Part shown: in pieces, positions 23,280-36,600 of the stretch | How the letters are laid out: every line of letters begins with the position of its first letter | Position numbering within the stretch: the stretch's first letter is position 1 | Origin: Zingiber officinale | Lineage: Eukaryota > Streptophyta > Magnoliopsida > Zingiberales > Zingiberaceae | Length of the DNA stretch: 64,000 nt | Reading direction: 5' to 3' | Assembly: GCF_018446385.1 (NCBI RefSeq) | Contig: NC_056001.1 | Coordinates: forward strand, 9,914,672-9,978,671 | Position numbers and translations under genes: made by a program | The notes under the pieces: generated by a model | Told to the model about the DNA's origin: nothing | What the model saw: only the letters and a program-made list of their open reading frames with translations | The model's database searches: none

Positions 23280-24300
23280 AGATCTGGTTGGAAATGTCTT
23301 AATCAGAATGGGTAGAATCGTGATTCTACGTAGAATTAATTTAGGGTCAGAATTAAATCGGTCAGGATGAGATCATAGAATCGTACGATCCTACTAAAAA
23401 TCCTTAAAATCTTATCATACATGATTAATAATTAGAAAAAATATATAAAAACTCATTTACATATAAATAAATAACTAATTATATATATATATGCAATCAT
23501 TTACACTCAATACATCAAATTACATTACTACATATACAAATTTAAATTAATTTGTAATTCAACTATCATTTTTGCATAGTAATAATATTTATATTTTCAT
23601 ATCATAAAATAAAAGAATATAAAATTTCTATTAACACAATAATAATAATAACACATTAATGTCAAAAATATTTCCTTAGTTTATAAAATAATTCAATTTA
23701 AAGACCAACAAAACACTTAACATATATAACATAAGCTATTGAAGCGCCGGAAATAATCTTCTAAGACTGGTTGATGTCACTTTATACTAGATAATAGATA
23801 TCCAAAAATTTATTATTTTGGAGAAAAAAATGATAGAATATTATTGATAAAAACTAACTTAAAAATAATTAAACATATGTTTAAATAATTTAAAACCCTA
23901 ATAAGATGAAAAACAGATAATAATAATAATAAAAAATCTTTTAGACCTCCGAAAAGGATTTAAATGATATTTTTTGGGTTTGAAATAAGATGGTTAAGGA
24001 TAAACTTTGAAATTTATTAAAGATCTCTGAAAGAGCTTAAATTTAATATATTATAAGCATCGTGGTTCAATCTGAGTCAAAAGTTATGATCTCTGAAAGC
24101 TTCTACCGATCCTACTCCGATTCTACTCCGATCTTGTTCCGATCCTACTGATTCTGTTCCGATCCTACCGATTCTACCGATCCTGTTACGATCCTACTGC
24201 AAAAACCAATTATGCACGATCCTGGATCAATTTTGGGTATCTGGATCGTATGATCGTATGATTCTACGATCCGGATCGTGATTTTATACACTATGATATT
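23280..24300. repeat. Region rich in GATCCTAC / GATTCTACG words
   Basis: A left block near 23305-23395 and a right block at 24100-24290 share GATCC/GATTCTACGATCC words in both orientations, with A/T-rich DNA between. Possibly the ends of a degraded DNA transposon; no clean inverted repeat was found. Confidence 0.35.
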
Positions 24301-24399
24301 AATAACCAATTCATTAAATACTGTAGAAAAAGATATATCATTCATCTTAAATAGTATAGTGTCAAATATGCAACGGACTTCTAAATCGATAGATATTTT

Positions 24400-25550
24400 T
24401 CATCAGTAGGAGTGAATTGTAAGAGAACGGCCCCTCGTCTAATTTGGCAAATTATCATCGACTACCAATTAATTAAATAATTTCTGTAAAAGATAACATG
24501 TTGATCCTGATCATCCAATATACTTCATTGGGAATTGACCCTTATTTATTTTTATAAATTAAATTTATAATGTAGTGACAAGCTCGGTTATGTCTTAGGC
24601 CCATTATTTAAATCGTGAATTGATTGGACGATGACATGATTTCGTACATAAGTTTAATTTATGTATACGAATAGATAAATTATAATTCAAGAAGAATTCT
24701 CGTTTTTAATGTATTTTGAAAAAAATTTGTAATTCAAATTGCCTGAAATTTTTTGGGATCATTTCTCATTTTGAGTTGTAGGTTAAAAGTAATTCACTGG
24801 CCAGATCTTAATTGAGATAGGGCCCATTTCTTAGCCAAGCTCTGCTAGAGTCCAAAGCAGAATTTAAAATGGCCTCGCCCAGTATTTAGTTCTCATTGGA
24901 CGATTAATTTAGTTTCTACACTCGAACAGCCTAATAAACAATATCGAAGTTATATCATGATGTCAGTTATAACATCAAACATTACTGTCACGCTATTTGT
25001 CTGATAAATTAGACAATATCCTTAGTCACAATACAAAAACTAATTAGTATCAAATTATTAAAACTAACAAAATAATCAATGCATAATTAAAAAAGCGCCA
25101 AGTTACTAAATACTAATGAATATATGTATGAATGTACATATGAATATACTAAACAAGTTAAAGATTATTATTAGTCTACTAAACATCCAAAGAGACGATA
25201 AAAAAGTAACTAAATCAAAATAGTAGAAAATAAAATCCAATAATTTGAAGTTGAGCGGGACCGATAAATATCGATTTCTGGGCATACTAGGGTAGTCGAC
25301 ACAACTCTTTCTATCTGCTAATCTAGAAGTAAAAAAAAGTAAGGAGTAGTGAGTACAAAATACTCAATGAGTATAAGACAGATAATGCATGATACCACAT
25401 ATCAGGAGATTAAAGGAAATAATCTCAAGGGTAATATCAACTAATTATAATAAGTGTGTAAAAATAATAAATTACATATATCAATAATGTAATGAACATA
25501 TCACAAGTATATGTAATAAACATATCGCATGCATATATGCAATGATTACT
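24400..25550. other. Intergenic AT-rich DNA
   Basis: No gene seen. GAGTACAAAATACTCAATGAG at about 25350 resembles a motif common in degraded retroelements. Confidence 0.35.
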
Positions 25551-25555
25551 ATCGA

Positions 25556-25915
25556 CACGTAACTCTAGCTACTACTACACCTAGTGGTCGAGTGGGCGGA
25601 CATGACAAAACTATATGCAACTTCAGCTACCACTACTCCTAGTGGCCGAATTGACAGACATGATAAACCCCCCACGCAACTCTAGCTATTACTACTCTGA
25701 GTGGCAAAGTGGACAGACATGACAAAACTATACGTAACTCCAGCTCTACCACTACTTCGAGTGGCTAAGCAGGCAGACATGACAAAACTGCACATAACTC
25801 CAGCTACCACTACTCCTAGTGGCAGAGTGGGCAAATATGAAAAGTAGCTGTCTAGATACTAACTATACGTAGCTCCAGTTATCAGTACCCTGAGTGGCGG
25901 GGTGGATAGTCAAAT
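25556..25915. repeat. Tandem array, ~60-bp unit, ~6 copies
   Basis: Each unit runs roughly AACTCCAGCTACCACTACTC, then CTAGTGGC, then GGGCAGACATGACAAAACTA. Copies differ at many positions. Confidence 0.8.
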
Positions 25916-25920
25916 GTATA

Positions 25921-26165
25921 TCATGATCGCTGACGACTCTCTCAATTACAAATGAGAGACAAAAGTCGACAGAATATACTAACGACCACTGATGACTTTC
26001 TCAATTATAAATAGGAGACAATGGGAGATAATGATCAACAGGATATACCAACGGTCTCTGATAACTCTCTCAACCACTAATGAGAGACAATGACCAACAA
26101 GATATACTAATGGTTGTTGACGACTCTATCAATCACGAATAGGAAATATGGTCGACAGGATATTA
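25921..26165. repeat. Second tandem array, ~60-70-bp unit, ~4 copies
   Basis: Units contain GACGACTCTCTCAATTAC, then AATGAGAGACAA, then GTCGACAGGATATACTAACG. It starts directly after the previous array and is a different sequence of similar period. Confidence 0.8.
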
Positions 26166-26169
26166 CAAT

Positions 26170-27635
26170 GTAATGATAAATAAAAAATAAACAATCACAT
26201 TCATTAGTATAATCATCTCTATACAATAGTAACACAGTCATATCCAGAAGTATAAGTTATAATCAATGTATATAAAAATAACAGATACACATAAATATAG
26301 TAAGTAACATGGATAGCAACGAGACTGAATGAATCTCAAGTAGAGTAAAATAAGGACAAATAGCTAAGTATCAACTCAATTCTGTAAATCTGTCATGTGA
26401 TAATTAACTCAGTTATGCCTGGGGGCGCTAAGTATCAATTCAAGAAACAAATAGAGTGAGTCATAAGTAAGTCAATGTTACCTAATCAACATAAATAAAA
26501 GGAAAATTATGTACTAAGATCAAAGATCTCATAGAAGACAAAGAGAGAACTACGAACTATCAACGTCTCAACGATAGAATGTTCTCTAATTTTTAAGTCA
26601 TGGGGCATGTCTCTAGCTTGAATTTATATATAAAGGCATTAAGAGAATATAAGGATCTCTAACCAATTAATCATTTATAATAATTAATTAATCATCCTAT
26701 TATTTGATTTATTAATCAATATAATAATTTAATTGATCTTAATTAATTAATAACCTAGTAAATTAATTAATCATAACCAAATAAATTAATGAATATTTAG
26801 CAAACCTACTTAACAATAGGTTCAATTAAATCCATTTTAATCAATATATATAACTCTAATTCCATTAACTTGGTAATCTAACCACCATTAACCGGCAATT
26901 AACCAACCTTAGTTAATAATTCATTTAACATTATCGTCAATCCTTCGATTTATCCTACCGTTAACATAATTTAATCAATTGATTAAAACTTAATTAATTA
27001 AATTCATTACCCTATAGTCGGCTTCTTCTACTTCTCCGACAATGGCGGTGACAACATCTTATGGCCCACGATAGAGGTCAGTAGTCGAGCGATGCTTGCA
27101 GTAAACATAGGCAAGATCGAAGCAATGACAGTAGTTGTCGAAGTTTTAAAGTGGCTTTGCTAAGACTAAGAGCGATGTTTGCTCGTGACGAGAAGTAACA
27201 ACGGTGTACTACTGTAAGAGAATCCACAATGACTAGGGATATTTCTTCCAAGTATTTATCGCCCCCACTTGTACATCATTCTTCAAATATCCTACTATTC
27301 AAATATCTCAACTTTCACAATGAAATACCCCACTAATCAAATATTTATGGGTCTCAGTCATCAAATATTCACTCTCAAATATCCTCAATTTCACAATCAA
27401 ATATCTCACCAACCAAATATTTATGGTACCCATGATCATTTAATTAACTTACATTTAATCTTAAGAAAAATACAATAGAAGACATATAAATTTAAGTTCA
27501 TACAAATATAAATATTTTATAAATTTAAAATTGAAATATAGATATACAAACCATATTAAATTAATAAAATACATAACCATAAACTACAATTAATAAAATA
27601 AACATACAGCGGATAAAATAAACTATAGAAATTAA
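26170..27635. other. Intergenic AT-rich DNA
   Basis: No gene recognised. CAAATATCTCA-type words at 27270-27430 resemble the end-like sequence at 36800-36850 and may be the edge of the PIF/Harbinger element described next. Confidence 0.35.
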
Positions 27636-28255
27636 CTACATGTTTAATTTTTTCTTCAATTGTTCATATATCGCTAGATGAATTTGAAGTTGTTCATCTG
27701 TTATGCCTCGTGTGTCCATTACGAGGAGTTGATATGTTTGGATGAGTTGATCCACTTTCTTATTATATTATTATTATATTCTTCCAAATGTGTCATTGAT
27801 TATTGCATAGCCTGATTCAATTTATCAATTAGGCCTAGTCTTTCTTTGCCTTTCCTTTTTGTTGCCTTCTGTCTCATTGGACGAGATCGGATTTCTCTAT
27901 CATCTATATCAACAGTTGTGTTATGATTAGAAGAATCAGTATGTGCATCTAATGATTCTGATATTCTTGCTTTCTTTGTAGCCAGTCGCTCTAAGAATTT
28001 AGGAGCATACATCGGACTATCTTTCACGATTCTCCACACATGCTCATATTGGAAAGTAGTTTTAAAAGTACTCTTGTATTCTTAATGAGCTTGCACCATC
28101 AAATCCTCGTCACTCCATCCGCTTAGTCGATCATTATACCATTTATTGTAGATTCCATTGTATTTATTTACGATCTTTTTAAGAGAAACCCAATGTGATT
28201 TTGCTTTCTCCGCAGTTCTCTTTTTTAGCTCCCTTAGCTCGATTGGTATTGAAGT
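27636..28255 (-). pseudogene. PIF/Harbinger ORF1 (Myb/NAM-associated-like) C-terminal remnant
   Basis: ORF1 of PIF/Harbinger DNA transposons is a Myb-like DNA-binding partner of the transposase. Minus-strand words RTAEKAKSHWVSLKKIVNKY, WSDEDLMVQAH, AWRIVKDSP-like (here VWRIVKDSPMYAPKF) and the C-terminal LAIYEQLKKKLNM are typical of such proteins. There is an in-frame stop after VQAH (near 28084) and another after LNQAM (near 27798), so it is dead. The N-terminal part is cut off exactly where a Copia LTR begins (28256). No transposase ORF2 is visible in the window. Confidence 0.7.
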
Positions 28256-31200
28256 TGTTAGAGTGTATACTAAAAGCCTAGCTTTTGGTATAAACATTTA
28301 TCTAGAAATATGAATCACATTGGTCAAATGTCTACATTTATGATAAATGTAGTTGTTCAATTAATTTATATTGTAGATAACATGGTGTGTGGTGTCACAC
28401 ACAGAGGATCATGTTATCAGTACCTTATAAATTATAAACAGTAACTCACGACCATAATGGAAAGGAACAAACCATTGGAAGGTCGTAGTGTAATTAGGTA
28501 TTAGTTTATCTTAACTATATAATTACACTAGTACACTTATAGTGTATTGAGTAGGACCATTAGAGGTCGTTTCTTTTATACTGACTTTATAAAGAAACAA
28601 AGACCTCAGTTATTATGGAAGTGTGTGCTCTTAATCCTAATATAATAACAAACACATATATTTGATATTTATTTCTTTAATTTATCAATGGGTGAGATTT
28701 AGTTCGATGAATCAATAAGCCCGATAAGTTGGGAATGTTGGTGCAACCTTAGGCCAAGGTTGACCTGGTTGACCTGACTCGAGTTGTGTTTTGATGTTTG
28801 ACGATGTTTGACGAGAAGAGAGTTGTATTCTTGATGTTTGACAAGAATAGGTGTTTGGGAGATTGTAGGTGCAACCTTAGGTCAAGGTTGACCTAGTTGA
28901 CCTGATTCGGGAAAAGTCCAAGCAGGGAGCTTGGCACGCGAAAAGTCCAAGTATGGAGACTTGGCACTGGAAAAGTCCAAGTACGGAGACTTGGCACGGG
29001 GAAAAGTCCAAGCAGGTAGCTTGGCACGCGGAAAGTCCAAGTATGGAGACTTGGCACGGGGAAAGTCCTGGTGAGTGAAGCCAGGCAGTTTGGAAGTCCT
29101 GGTGAGTGAACCCAGGCAGATTGGAAATCCTGGTGAGTGAAGCCAGGTGAAAACCCTAGTGAGTGAAGCTAGGTGAAAGTCCTGGTGAGTTAAGCCGGGC
29201 AAGGGAAAATCCAGATGGATCAAGGGTGATCGGACATCTGGTGTTGAGAAGGTCAAGTAGGTCAAGGGAGTGACCGGATACTTGACACGAAGAGAAAACT
29301 CCAAGTGGGTCAAAGGGATTGACCGGACACTTGGTGGAGAGTCTTAGCGGGTCAAGGGAGTGACCGGATGCTAAGCATGATGTACCAACAGGTCAAGGTT
29401 GACCGGATGTTGGTTTGGGAGACTTGGGACTTGGTTTGGGCAAAAACCAAGCTCTGGATCGGTCTGCAGACCGATCCAGTGATACGTTTGTGTATCTGAT
29501 CGGTCTGGTGACCGATCAGATAACAAACAGAAGGCAAAGCACATCGGTTCTGTGAGCTTACTGATCGGTCTGGGGACTGATCAGCATGAAGCCTGATCGG
29601 TCTCCACGACCGATCCAGCTGTGGCCTGATCGGTCCACAGACCGATCAGGAAACGAACAGAAAGTTGGGCAACTTTCTGTGAAGCATTCTGATCGGTCCC
29701 TGTGAAGCATTCTGATCGGTCTAGGGACCGATCAGCCCAGGGCCTGATCGGTCTCCAGACCGATCAGAAGGGTCCTGGACCGATCAGGGTGGAGCCTGAT
29801 CGGTCCACGTTCGACCGTTGAGTCACAACGGGTCGCTCCGTCTTCTCCGCTGGTTTCTGTCTTCGCTGTGCAGGTTCGCAGGTTATAAAAGGAGATCAAG
29901 GCTTTGGTGCTAACTCTCCTTTTTCCTTCTTCCTGTCCCTAAGTGCTGTTGTGCTTGAGCTTTGTTGAGCTTCTCCAAAGCTTCGCGTGAGCTTCCGGCT
30001 GGATCACCTGCTGTTGTAGGCGCTTGGAGCTGTTGCTTCTTCCAGTCGACGAGAAGGCAAGATTGTTTTTACACTTGTATTGTCTTCTGCTTTCTTGTAT
30101 TTCTTGTACATTCATCTTGCTGTTGCAAGAGTATTGTGGCGAGGTTTCTCCACCCATAAGGAGTTATTTTTAGCTGGTTTTCCGGGGACTCATCCACCGA
30201 CGGATTGACTGGACTCGTCCACCTTACGGACACGCCGAGGAGTAGGAGCCCTAATCTCCGAACCTCGTTACATCGGTTTGTTTGAGGTTCGTCTTCTTTT
30301 CCTTCGTTTCTACGTGTTATTTTTCGCTGCGCTAACCTAGTTTGTAGAAACGCCACGATTTGGTGTCGGCTATTCACACCCCCCTCTCTAGCCTCCGTAC
30401 GAAGGATCCTAACAGGGAAATGATATCACTTATAGTGTGTATTGTTGATTATAGAAGGAAACTGTGTCCTAGTGATCTAGGTTGAGAATGTCCTCAAGAG
30501 GAGCTCATAAGGATTGTCATGTTAAACCCTGCAGGTGGACTTAGTCCGACATGACGATAAGGTTGAGTGGTACTACTCTTGGACTAAGATATTAATTAAA
30601 TGAGTTGTCAGTAACTCGCTTAATTAGTGGACATTTGACATCTTAAACACAGGGAGACTAACACACTCATAATAAGAAGGAGCCCAAAATGTAATTTGGG
30701 ATTGGTGCGGTAGTTCAATAATAGTTCTTTAGTGGAATGAATTATTATTGATGGAATTAAGTTGTGTGTTCGGGGCGAACACGGGAAGCTTAATTTCATC
30801 GGGAGACCAAAACCAATTCCTCCTCTCGGTCCCTATCGTAGCCTCTTGTATATAGAGATTTATACCACCACATACCCACCTTCTTACCCAACCAATAGGG
30901 GCCGGCCAAGCTAAGCTTGAAGCTCAAGCTTAAGGTTGGCCTTAAGGACGGCCAATAGCTTGGAGCCCAAGTTTAGGTGGCGGCCACATCATATTAAAAA
31001 GGATTTTTATTAAAATTATTTCTTATGTGGATATCATAGTTTTAAAAGAGAGTTTAAAAATAAATCTTTCCTTTTAAAGCTTTCTACAAAAGATTAAAAA
31101 GATTTGAAATCTTTCCTTATTTGTAGATTGAAAGGAGATTTTATTTTTAAGAAAACTTTCCTTTTTGACCATGATAATAATTTAAAGAGAAGTTTTAAAA

Positions 31201-32483
31201 ATTAAATATTCTCTTTTATTAGTTTCTACAAAAGATTAAGAAAAGATTTGATATCTTTTCTTATTTGTAGATTGAAAAGAGATTTTAATTTTTAGAGATA
31301 ACTTTCCTTTTGGAAATTATCCACATGTTTAGAAGAAAATTTTAATTTATAAAATTCCCTTTTTATTAACCAATCATGAAGGGATAAAAATTATTGGAGA
31401 AATTTTTATAAATTTCTAGAAACAAATTAGGAAGTTTTAATTCTTGTGTGAATTAAATTTTCCTTGTTTTGGGGAATTAGAAGTGGCCGGCCATTATTAT
31501 TAAAAGAAGATAATTAAAATATTTTTTTTTATGACAAAAGAATTAAGGAATTTTTATTAAAATTTCCTTATTTGTCAAGACCAAGGATTATAAAAGAGGG
31601 GTAGAGGTGCCTTCACGGTGATCAACTCTATTATTCTTCTCCTCTCTTTTCCTCCTTGGTGGCCGGCCTAGCTTCTTCCTCTTCTCTTCTTCTTATGGCC
31701 GGCAACCTCTCTTGGAGCTCTTGATGGTGGCCGGTTCTAGCTAGGAGAAGAAGGAGAGAAAGGTGGTTTTGTTTCTTGCATCCCTTGGAGCTTGGTGGTG
31801 GTGGCCGGACCTCTACTTCTCTTGGAGAATTGTGGTGGCCGAAACTTGCAAGGAAGAAGAAGGTGCTTAGTGGTTCTCATCTCGGAAGATCGTTACCCAC
31901 ACAACGTCCGAGGTTAGAAGAGGAATACGGTAGAAGATCAAGAGGTCTTTTTAGAAGGTATAACTAGTAATTTTTCCTTTCCGCATCATGCTAGTTATTT
32001 ATGGAAATAATACCAAATACAAGAGGCTTACGATTCTAGTATTTCGAATATCGTTTTCGAAGTTGTGTTCTTTTATTTTTCTTTTCCTTGTGATTTGATT
32101 GTTCTTTTTGGTTGACCTAAAGTTATTTTAGGAAATTAAATATTAGCTTTCCATAAAAGGTTTTGTCTAGTCGGTGGTGGTTGTTCCCATATCCAAGAAG
32201 GTCATGTGCCTCGCTACGTCAGTACTGGGAACCAATTATGGAAATTAATATTTAATGGAATTAATAACTTAGGTGATTTGGATCAAACGTGTTAAGTTCC
32301 GCAGGAGATCCAAGTCTAAACCTTAAAGAACAAATAGATTAAGTTTTGGATCAAACGTGTTAAGTTCCGCAGGCGATCCAAAATTTAATTTAAAAGAACA
32401 CATGGTAGCTAGGAAAAGGTTCAGACCTTTGTACAAAATTTTTGTACAGTGGAACCTCTAGGTTTTCCGAGTAGCAACCAACA
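28256..32483 (+). repeat. 5' LTR of the Copia element, interrupted by a solo LTR
   Basis: TG...CA ends with the primer-binding site two bases inside the element. The interior has GGCCGG-rich blocks (30900, 31480, 31680-31810) and TTCTACAAAAGATTAA-type words repeated near 31085 and 31210. A target-site base run GAAGT precedes it, but the second copy is not available. Confidence 0.75.
28736..30414 (+). repeat. Solo LTR (Sirevirus-like), 1679 bp, with GGGAA target duplication
   Basis: Begins TGTTGGTGCAACC and ends GATCCTAACA. It is flanked by GGGAA on both sides (28731-28735 and 30415-30419), so it arose by insertion and later LTR-LTR recombination. It carries tandem AAAGTCCAAG/GGAGACTTGGCAC and CCTGGTGAGTGAAGCCAGG units (28915-29200) and palindromic GATCGGTC/GACCGATC pairs (29455-29810). 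Confidence 0.9.
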
Positions 32484-33414
32484 ATTGGTATCAGAGCGAG
32501 GTTATTGCCTCTGTGTATTTGGTATTAGTTTAATTATGCACATGTCATACATAATTTAGGCAGATTAATAGTAGGATGTGCTAACTTTGTGGATGCAGGA
32601 TCCAACTATTATGGCTTATAGTTATTATGTGTGTGATTGGACCCTTGGACATGTCAAGGGCATTTTATTGTGTGTGCATGATTGTATTATAAAATACAGC
32701 AGGAGCTGTATTTATTTTTATTAGGATTTTATTTTTTGATCTAGATACATGTACATTCCTTCGAGGAATATAGGATCGAAAAATGTAAAATCTATTTATG
32801 TCGCGGATCGAGTCTTGCAAGGCGTGGAACCTTTTAAGGACCAAAGGCGCAGCGGAACAAGGAGCAAGATGGATGCGACAACTAGACCCGGTGGCAGTGG
32901 CCAAAGATGGCAGCGGCTAGGGTTGGTGACACACGGAGGACAGCAATAGATAAAAGCCATAATAGTTGAAAATTAGTTTTTCTATTTATTGCTTTTTATG
33001 TGTGTGTGCTTGTTAGTATGCATATTTAGTAGGCTAGCATAGTTAAAATTCCTCATTTATAAATAACTAAGTGGGAGAGGATTTTTAAGTAAATCCCATG
33101 GTCTCCATTACTGGTTTGTAAGTGATGCAAACAAGCTTGCGCTCTGAGTGCCTTCCTCCATAACGGATGAGCTTGTTTGTGGATCACTAGAACAGACTTC
33201 CATTTTGGATGACTATAGGAAGTTAATTAAGGCGTGTGATCTTCCCCAACGGAAGGGCATAATCTTATTAATGGACTTAGTGTTAAGTAATGGTATACAC
33301 TTAGACACATTTAATAGTATCCTCCCAACGGAGTCACTACTATCACTTGTGTGACCAAAAGGAAATCAACTATTGATTTGTCATAAAACTAGATTGGCAA
33401 TATAATAAAATTAA

Positions 33415-33610
33415 TAAACCCTCTTACAAATGTTTGAATTTGTATACGTCCACACTAACGTGGCATACAAGATTCATGGTGTTTGAGGTAATTTTATTTG
33501 TCAAAAGTTATATTGACAAGATAGTCAATCTAAAACCCTCCTCTTACAAATGATGAATTTGTATACGTCCACACTAACGTGGCATGCAAAATTCACGGTG
33601 TTTGAGGTGT
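33415..33610. repeat. ~120-bp tandem duplication inside the Copia remnant
   Basis: Two copies of a stretch beginning CCTCTTACAAAT and containing GTATACGTCCACACTAACGTGG; a weaker third copy is near 33750. They are non-coding. Confidence 0.6.
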
Positions 33611-36600
33611 TGGTAAATTTAAATAATATTGTTTGAGGAATCAATGTTATTTTAAATTCAAAGAGTTTTGACCAAATATTTGATCAAAGACAGATCAACT
33701 ATTAATTTTATTCGTTATAAAGTAAAGTTGACGAGATAATAAAATTAATGAATAAAATCTACTCTTCGATTTTGTATACACAAAATTCATGGAGATTTTA
33801 AGGAGTTGATCTTGACCAAATATTTTTGAGATTCTTAGGATGTTTGTCAATCCCTAGTAGTCATACTATAGAAAAGACTTAGTAGTCCCAATTGTAATGA
33901 TTGGAAATAGGACTTGGACATTAAGGTAGACTGTCTTCTTAGAACTAAGAACAATTTAGGTGTATTTAGTTCATTAGTTGAAACATGCCTAGTGGTGTTA
34001 TCTACCAGAACCTGGAGTGTAGATACAAGATGCCATTAATCATGTCTGCAATTCATTGTAGGGTTCCAGGAAACCCGACAACTAAATGAAAGGTAAATCA
34101 CCGTCCACATGGGCACTACTGTAAAAGTGGTAGCTGTTGCAGTGGGAGATGTTTATCCTTTGATAAGAATAAAATATGGATTTTAAGTAATTGTCTTTAC
34201 GTACCAAGTTTAGAAAGAACCTGATTTCAGTTTCTAAACTATTATAGATATTGTGTCTATTTTGATAACAAAGTTGTTATCAAGAAAAATAGGGAAGTTA
34301 TCTATTCTGGTATGATGGTTGACAATTAATAATCCAATAACTCTCACGATGCAACAAATGGAAATTAGTAACACATCTTCTAATTTTAAGAGAAAGCAAC
34401 CTTCGGAAATGAACCAATTATATCTTTGGCACCTAAAGCTAGGTTATACTTAAGTAGGATTCATTGGTAGCTGATGAACTTTTGGGTTCATTGGTAGTGG
34501 AAATCTTTCCAACCTGCGAGTCTTACTTGGAAGGAAAATAACTAAGAAGCTTTTAAGTCCAAGGGGTATGGAGTCAAAGATATGTTGAAATCGGTTCATT
34601 CTGATTTGTGTGATCCTATGACTATCCAAACAAGAGGTAGTATTGAATATTTCGTCTATTTTATAGACAACTATTCAAGATACAAATAAATTTACTTAAT
34701 GTACCGCAAGACTAAGTACTTTGATTAGTTCAAAGAGTACAAGGCTGATGTGGAGAAATGTTAAAGTAAATGTCACTATGGTAAGATCGTAGTGGCAAGT
34801 ACCTCTTGGGAGAATTTAGGAGTCACTTATCAAAAGTAGGGATTCAATCCCAACTAACTGCACCTGGTACACCCCAACAGAATGGTGTAGTAGAAAGAAG
34901 GTAAAGGACTCTTATGAAATAATTAGATAGATGATGAGTTATTCAGAAAATTACCAAATTTGTTTTAAGGATAAACTCTGAAAACGAAAGTGAACATAGT
35001 ACCTTCCAAGTTAGAACTCTCTACTCATATAGAATTGCTGAATAGGTGAAAACTTATTTTGAAGCATATTCGGATTCGGGTAATCCAGCACATATGTTAA
35101 AGAGAGACAATGATAAGTTGGATAGGAGTTCACTTGTTATCCTAGATAAACAAAAGTAGGTTTATAGTCTTAAAAATCAGAAGGTCATTGTTAGCATCAA
35201 TGACTGATTTTTTAGAAAAGGACTATATAATGAACCACGTGCTCATAAGTAAATTTGTTCTTAAGGAAATAATAAAGGACATGTCTAACCTAGTACCAAC
35301 TGTACAAGATGAGATACCACAAGAAAACTGCAACACGTATCACAAATTGATACACAATTACAGAAAGTGTCTTGTTGTAGTGGGAGGGTTGTTATGCAAC
35401 CTAAATAGGTTCATGTTTTGGGAGAGTTTTTGGACTCGATCCCTGGAGGACATGAACCTGATCTCCGGTCATATGATGAAGCACTCCAAGATAAAGATGC
35501 AGCATCTTGGCAAAGAGTAATGAATAAAAGAATTAGAATATATGTATTCTAATAAAATCTGGAAGCTTGTAGAATCACCAAATGGTGTAAAAGCCGTTGG
35601 GTGTAAAAAGGTCTATAATAGGAAAAGAGGGATAGACAGGAAGGTAGTAACTTTCAAAGCAAGGCTTGATGAAAAAGGAAACTTTTTCACTGGTAGTCAT
35701 GCTTAAGTCTATCCAGATTCTTTTATCTATTTGGCAAGAGGATGTCAAGACAGCATTCCTTAATGGAAGTCTTGAAGAAAGCATCCATATAAAGCAGCCA
35801 GAAGGGTTCATTGCAAAGGGCTAAGAGCATCTTGTGTGCAAGCTCAATCAGTCTATGGACTGAGGCAAAGCTTCAAGGTCTTGGAACATCCGGTTTATCA
35901 AAGTAATCCAGATCTATGGATTTAGTAACCGAATAAGTCTTGTGTATACAAAAGGTGTGATGGAAGCGTGGTGGTATTTCTTGTACTATACGTAGATAAC
36001 ATTTTTGGTAGTTGGAAACAATATTAAAATGTTGTCAGAAGTAAGGGTATGGTTGCCCAAACAATTCGATATAAAGGACTTGGGAGAATGTATATATTCT
36101 TGAGATCAAAGTAATAAGGGATCGCAAGAAAAAATATATTTATCCCAAGCTTGATACATCGGAAAAATCCTTGCTCATTTGAAGCATGCAAAACTCCTAG
36201 AAAGGTTTCTTACCTTTTAAGCATGGAGTGTCTTTATCTAAAGAGATGTCTCCGATGACATCAAAGGAGATTGAGGACATGTAGGCAGTTCTTTATGCTT
36301 CGGCAGTTAGACAACCTAATGTATGCTATGCACGAGATCAGAAATCTGTTTTGCCAAGGGCATAGTTAGCAGATATCAAAGTAACCCTAGACAAGGACAT
36401 TGGACTGCAGTAAAGCATATATTAAAGTACCTTAGAGGAACTAGAGATTATATGCTAGCTTACAAGGCAGTTAATTTGGTCCCTGTGGGTTGCATGGATT
36501 TTGACTTCCAATCAGATAGGGACAATAATAAGTCAACCTCGGGGTTTTGTGTTTACTTTAGGAGGTAAAGTCATAACTATGGAAGAGTGATAAGCATAGG

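Larger units (their letters stand above)
21900..24400. other. AT-rich intergenic region without genes
   Basis: Contains one MITE (22396-22625) and a region with repeated GATCCTAC/GATTCTAC words (23280-24300). No coding region was recognised. Confidence 0.5.

Noticed and set aside
23280-24300. Complete hAT-like element with GATCCTAC ends
   Set aside because: Words occur in both orientations, but no clean terminal inverted repeat or 8-bp duplication could be identified.
25556-26165. CRISPR-like array
   Set aside because: Repeats are diverged, adjoining and have no unique spacers; plant nuclear DNA. They are ordinary tandem repeats.
29455-29810. Repeated palindromes as rho-independent-type terminators or a CRISPR array
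   Set aside because: They lie within a eukaryotic solo LTR with clear ends and target duplication; they are LTR motifs.
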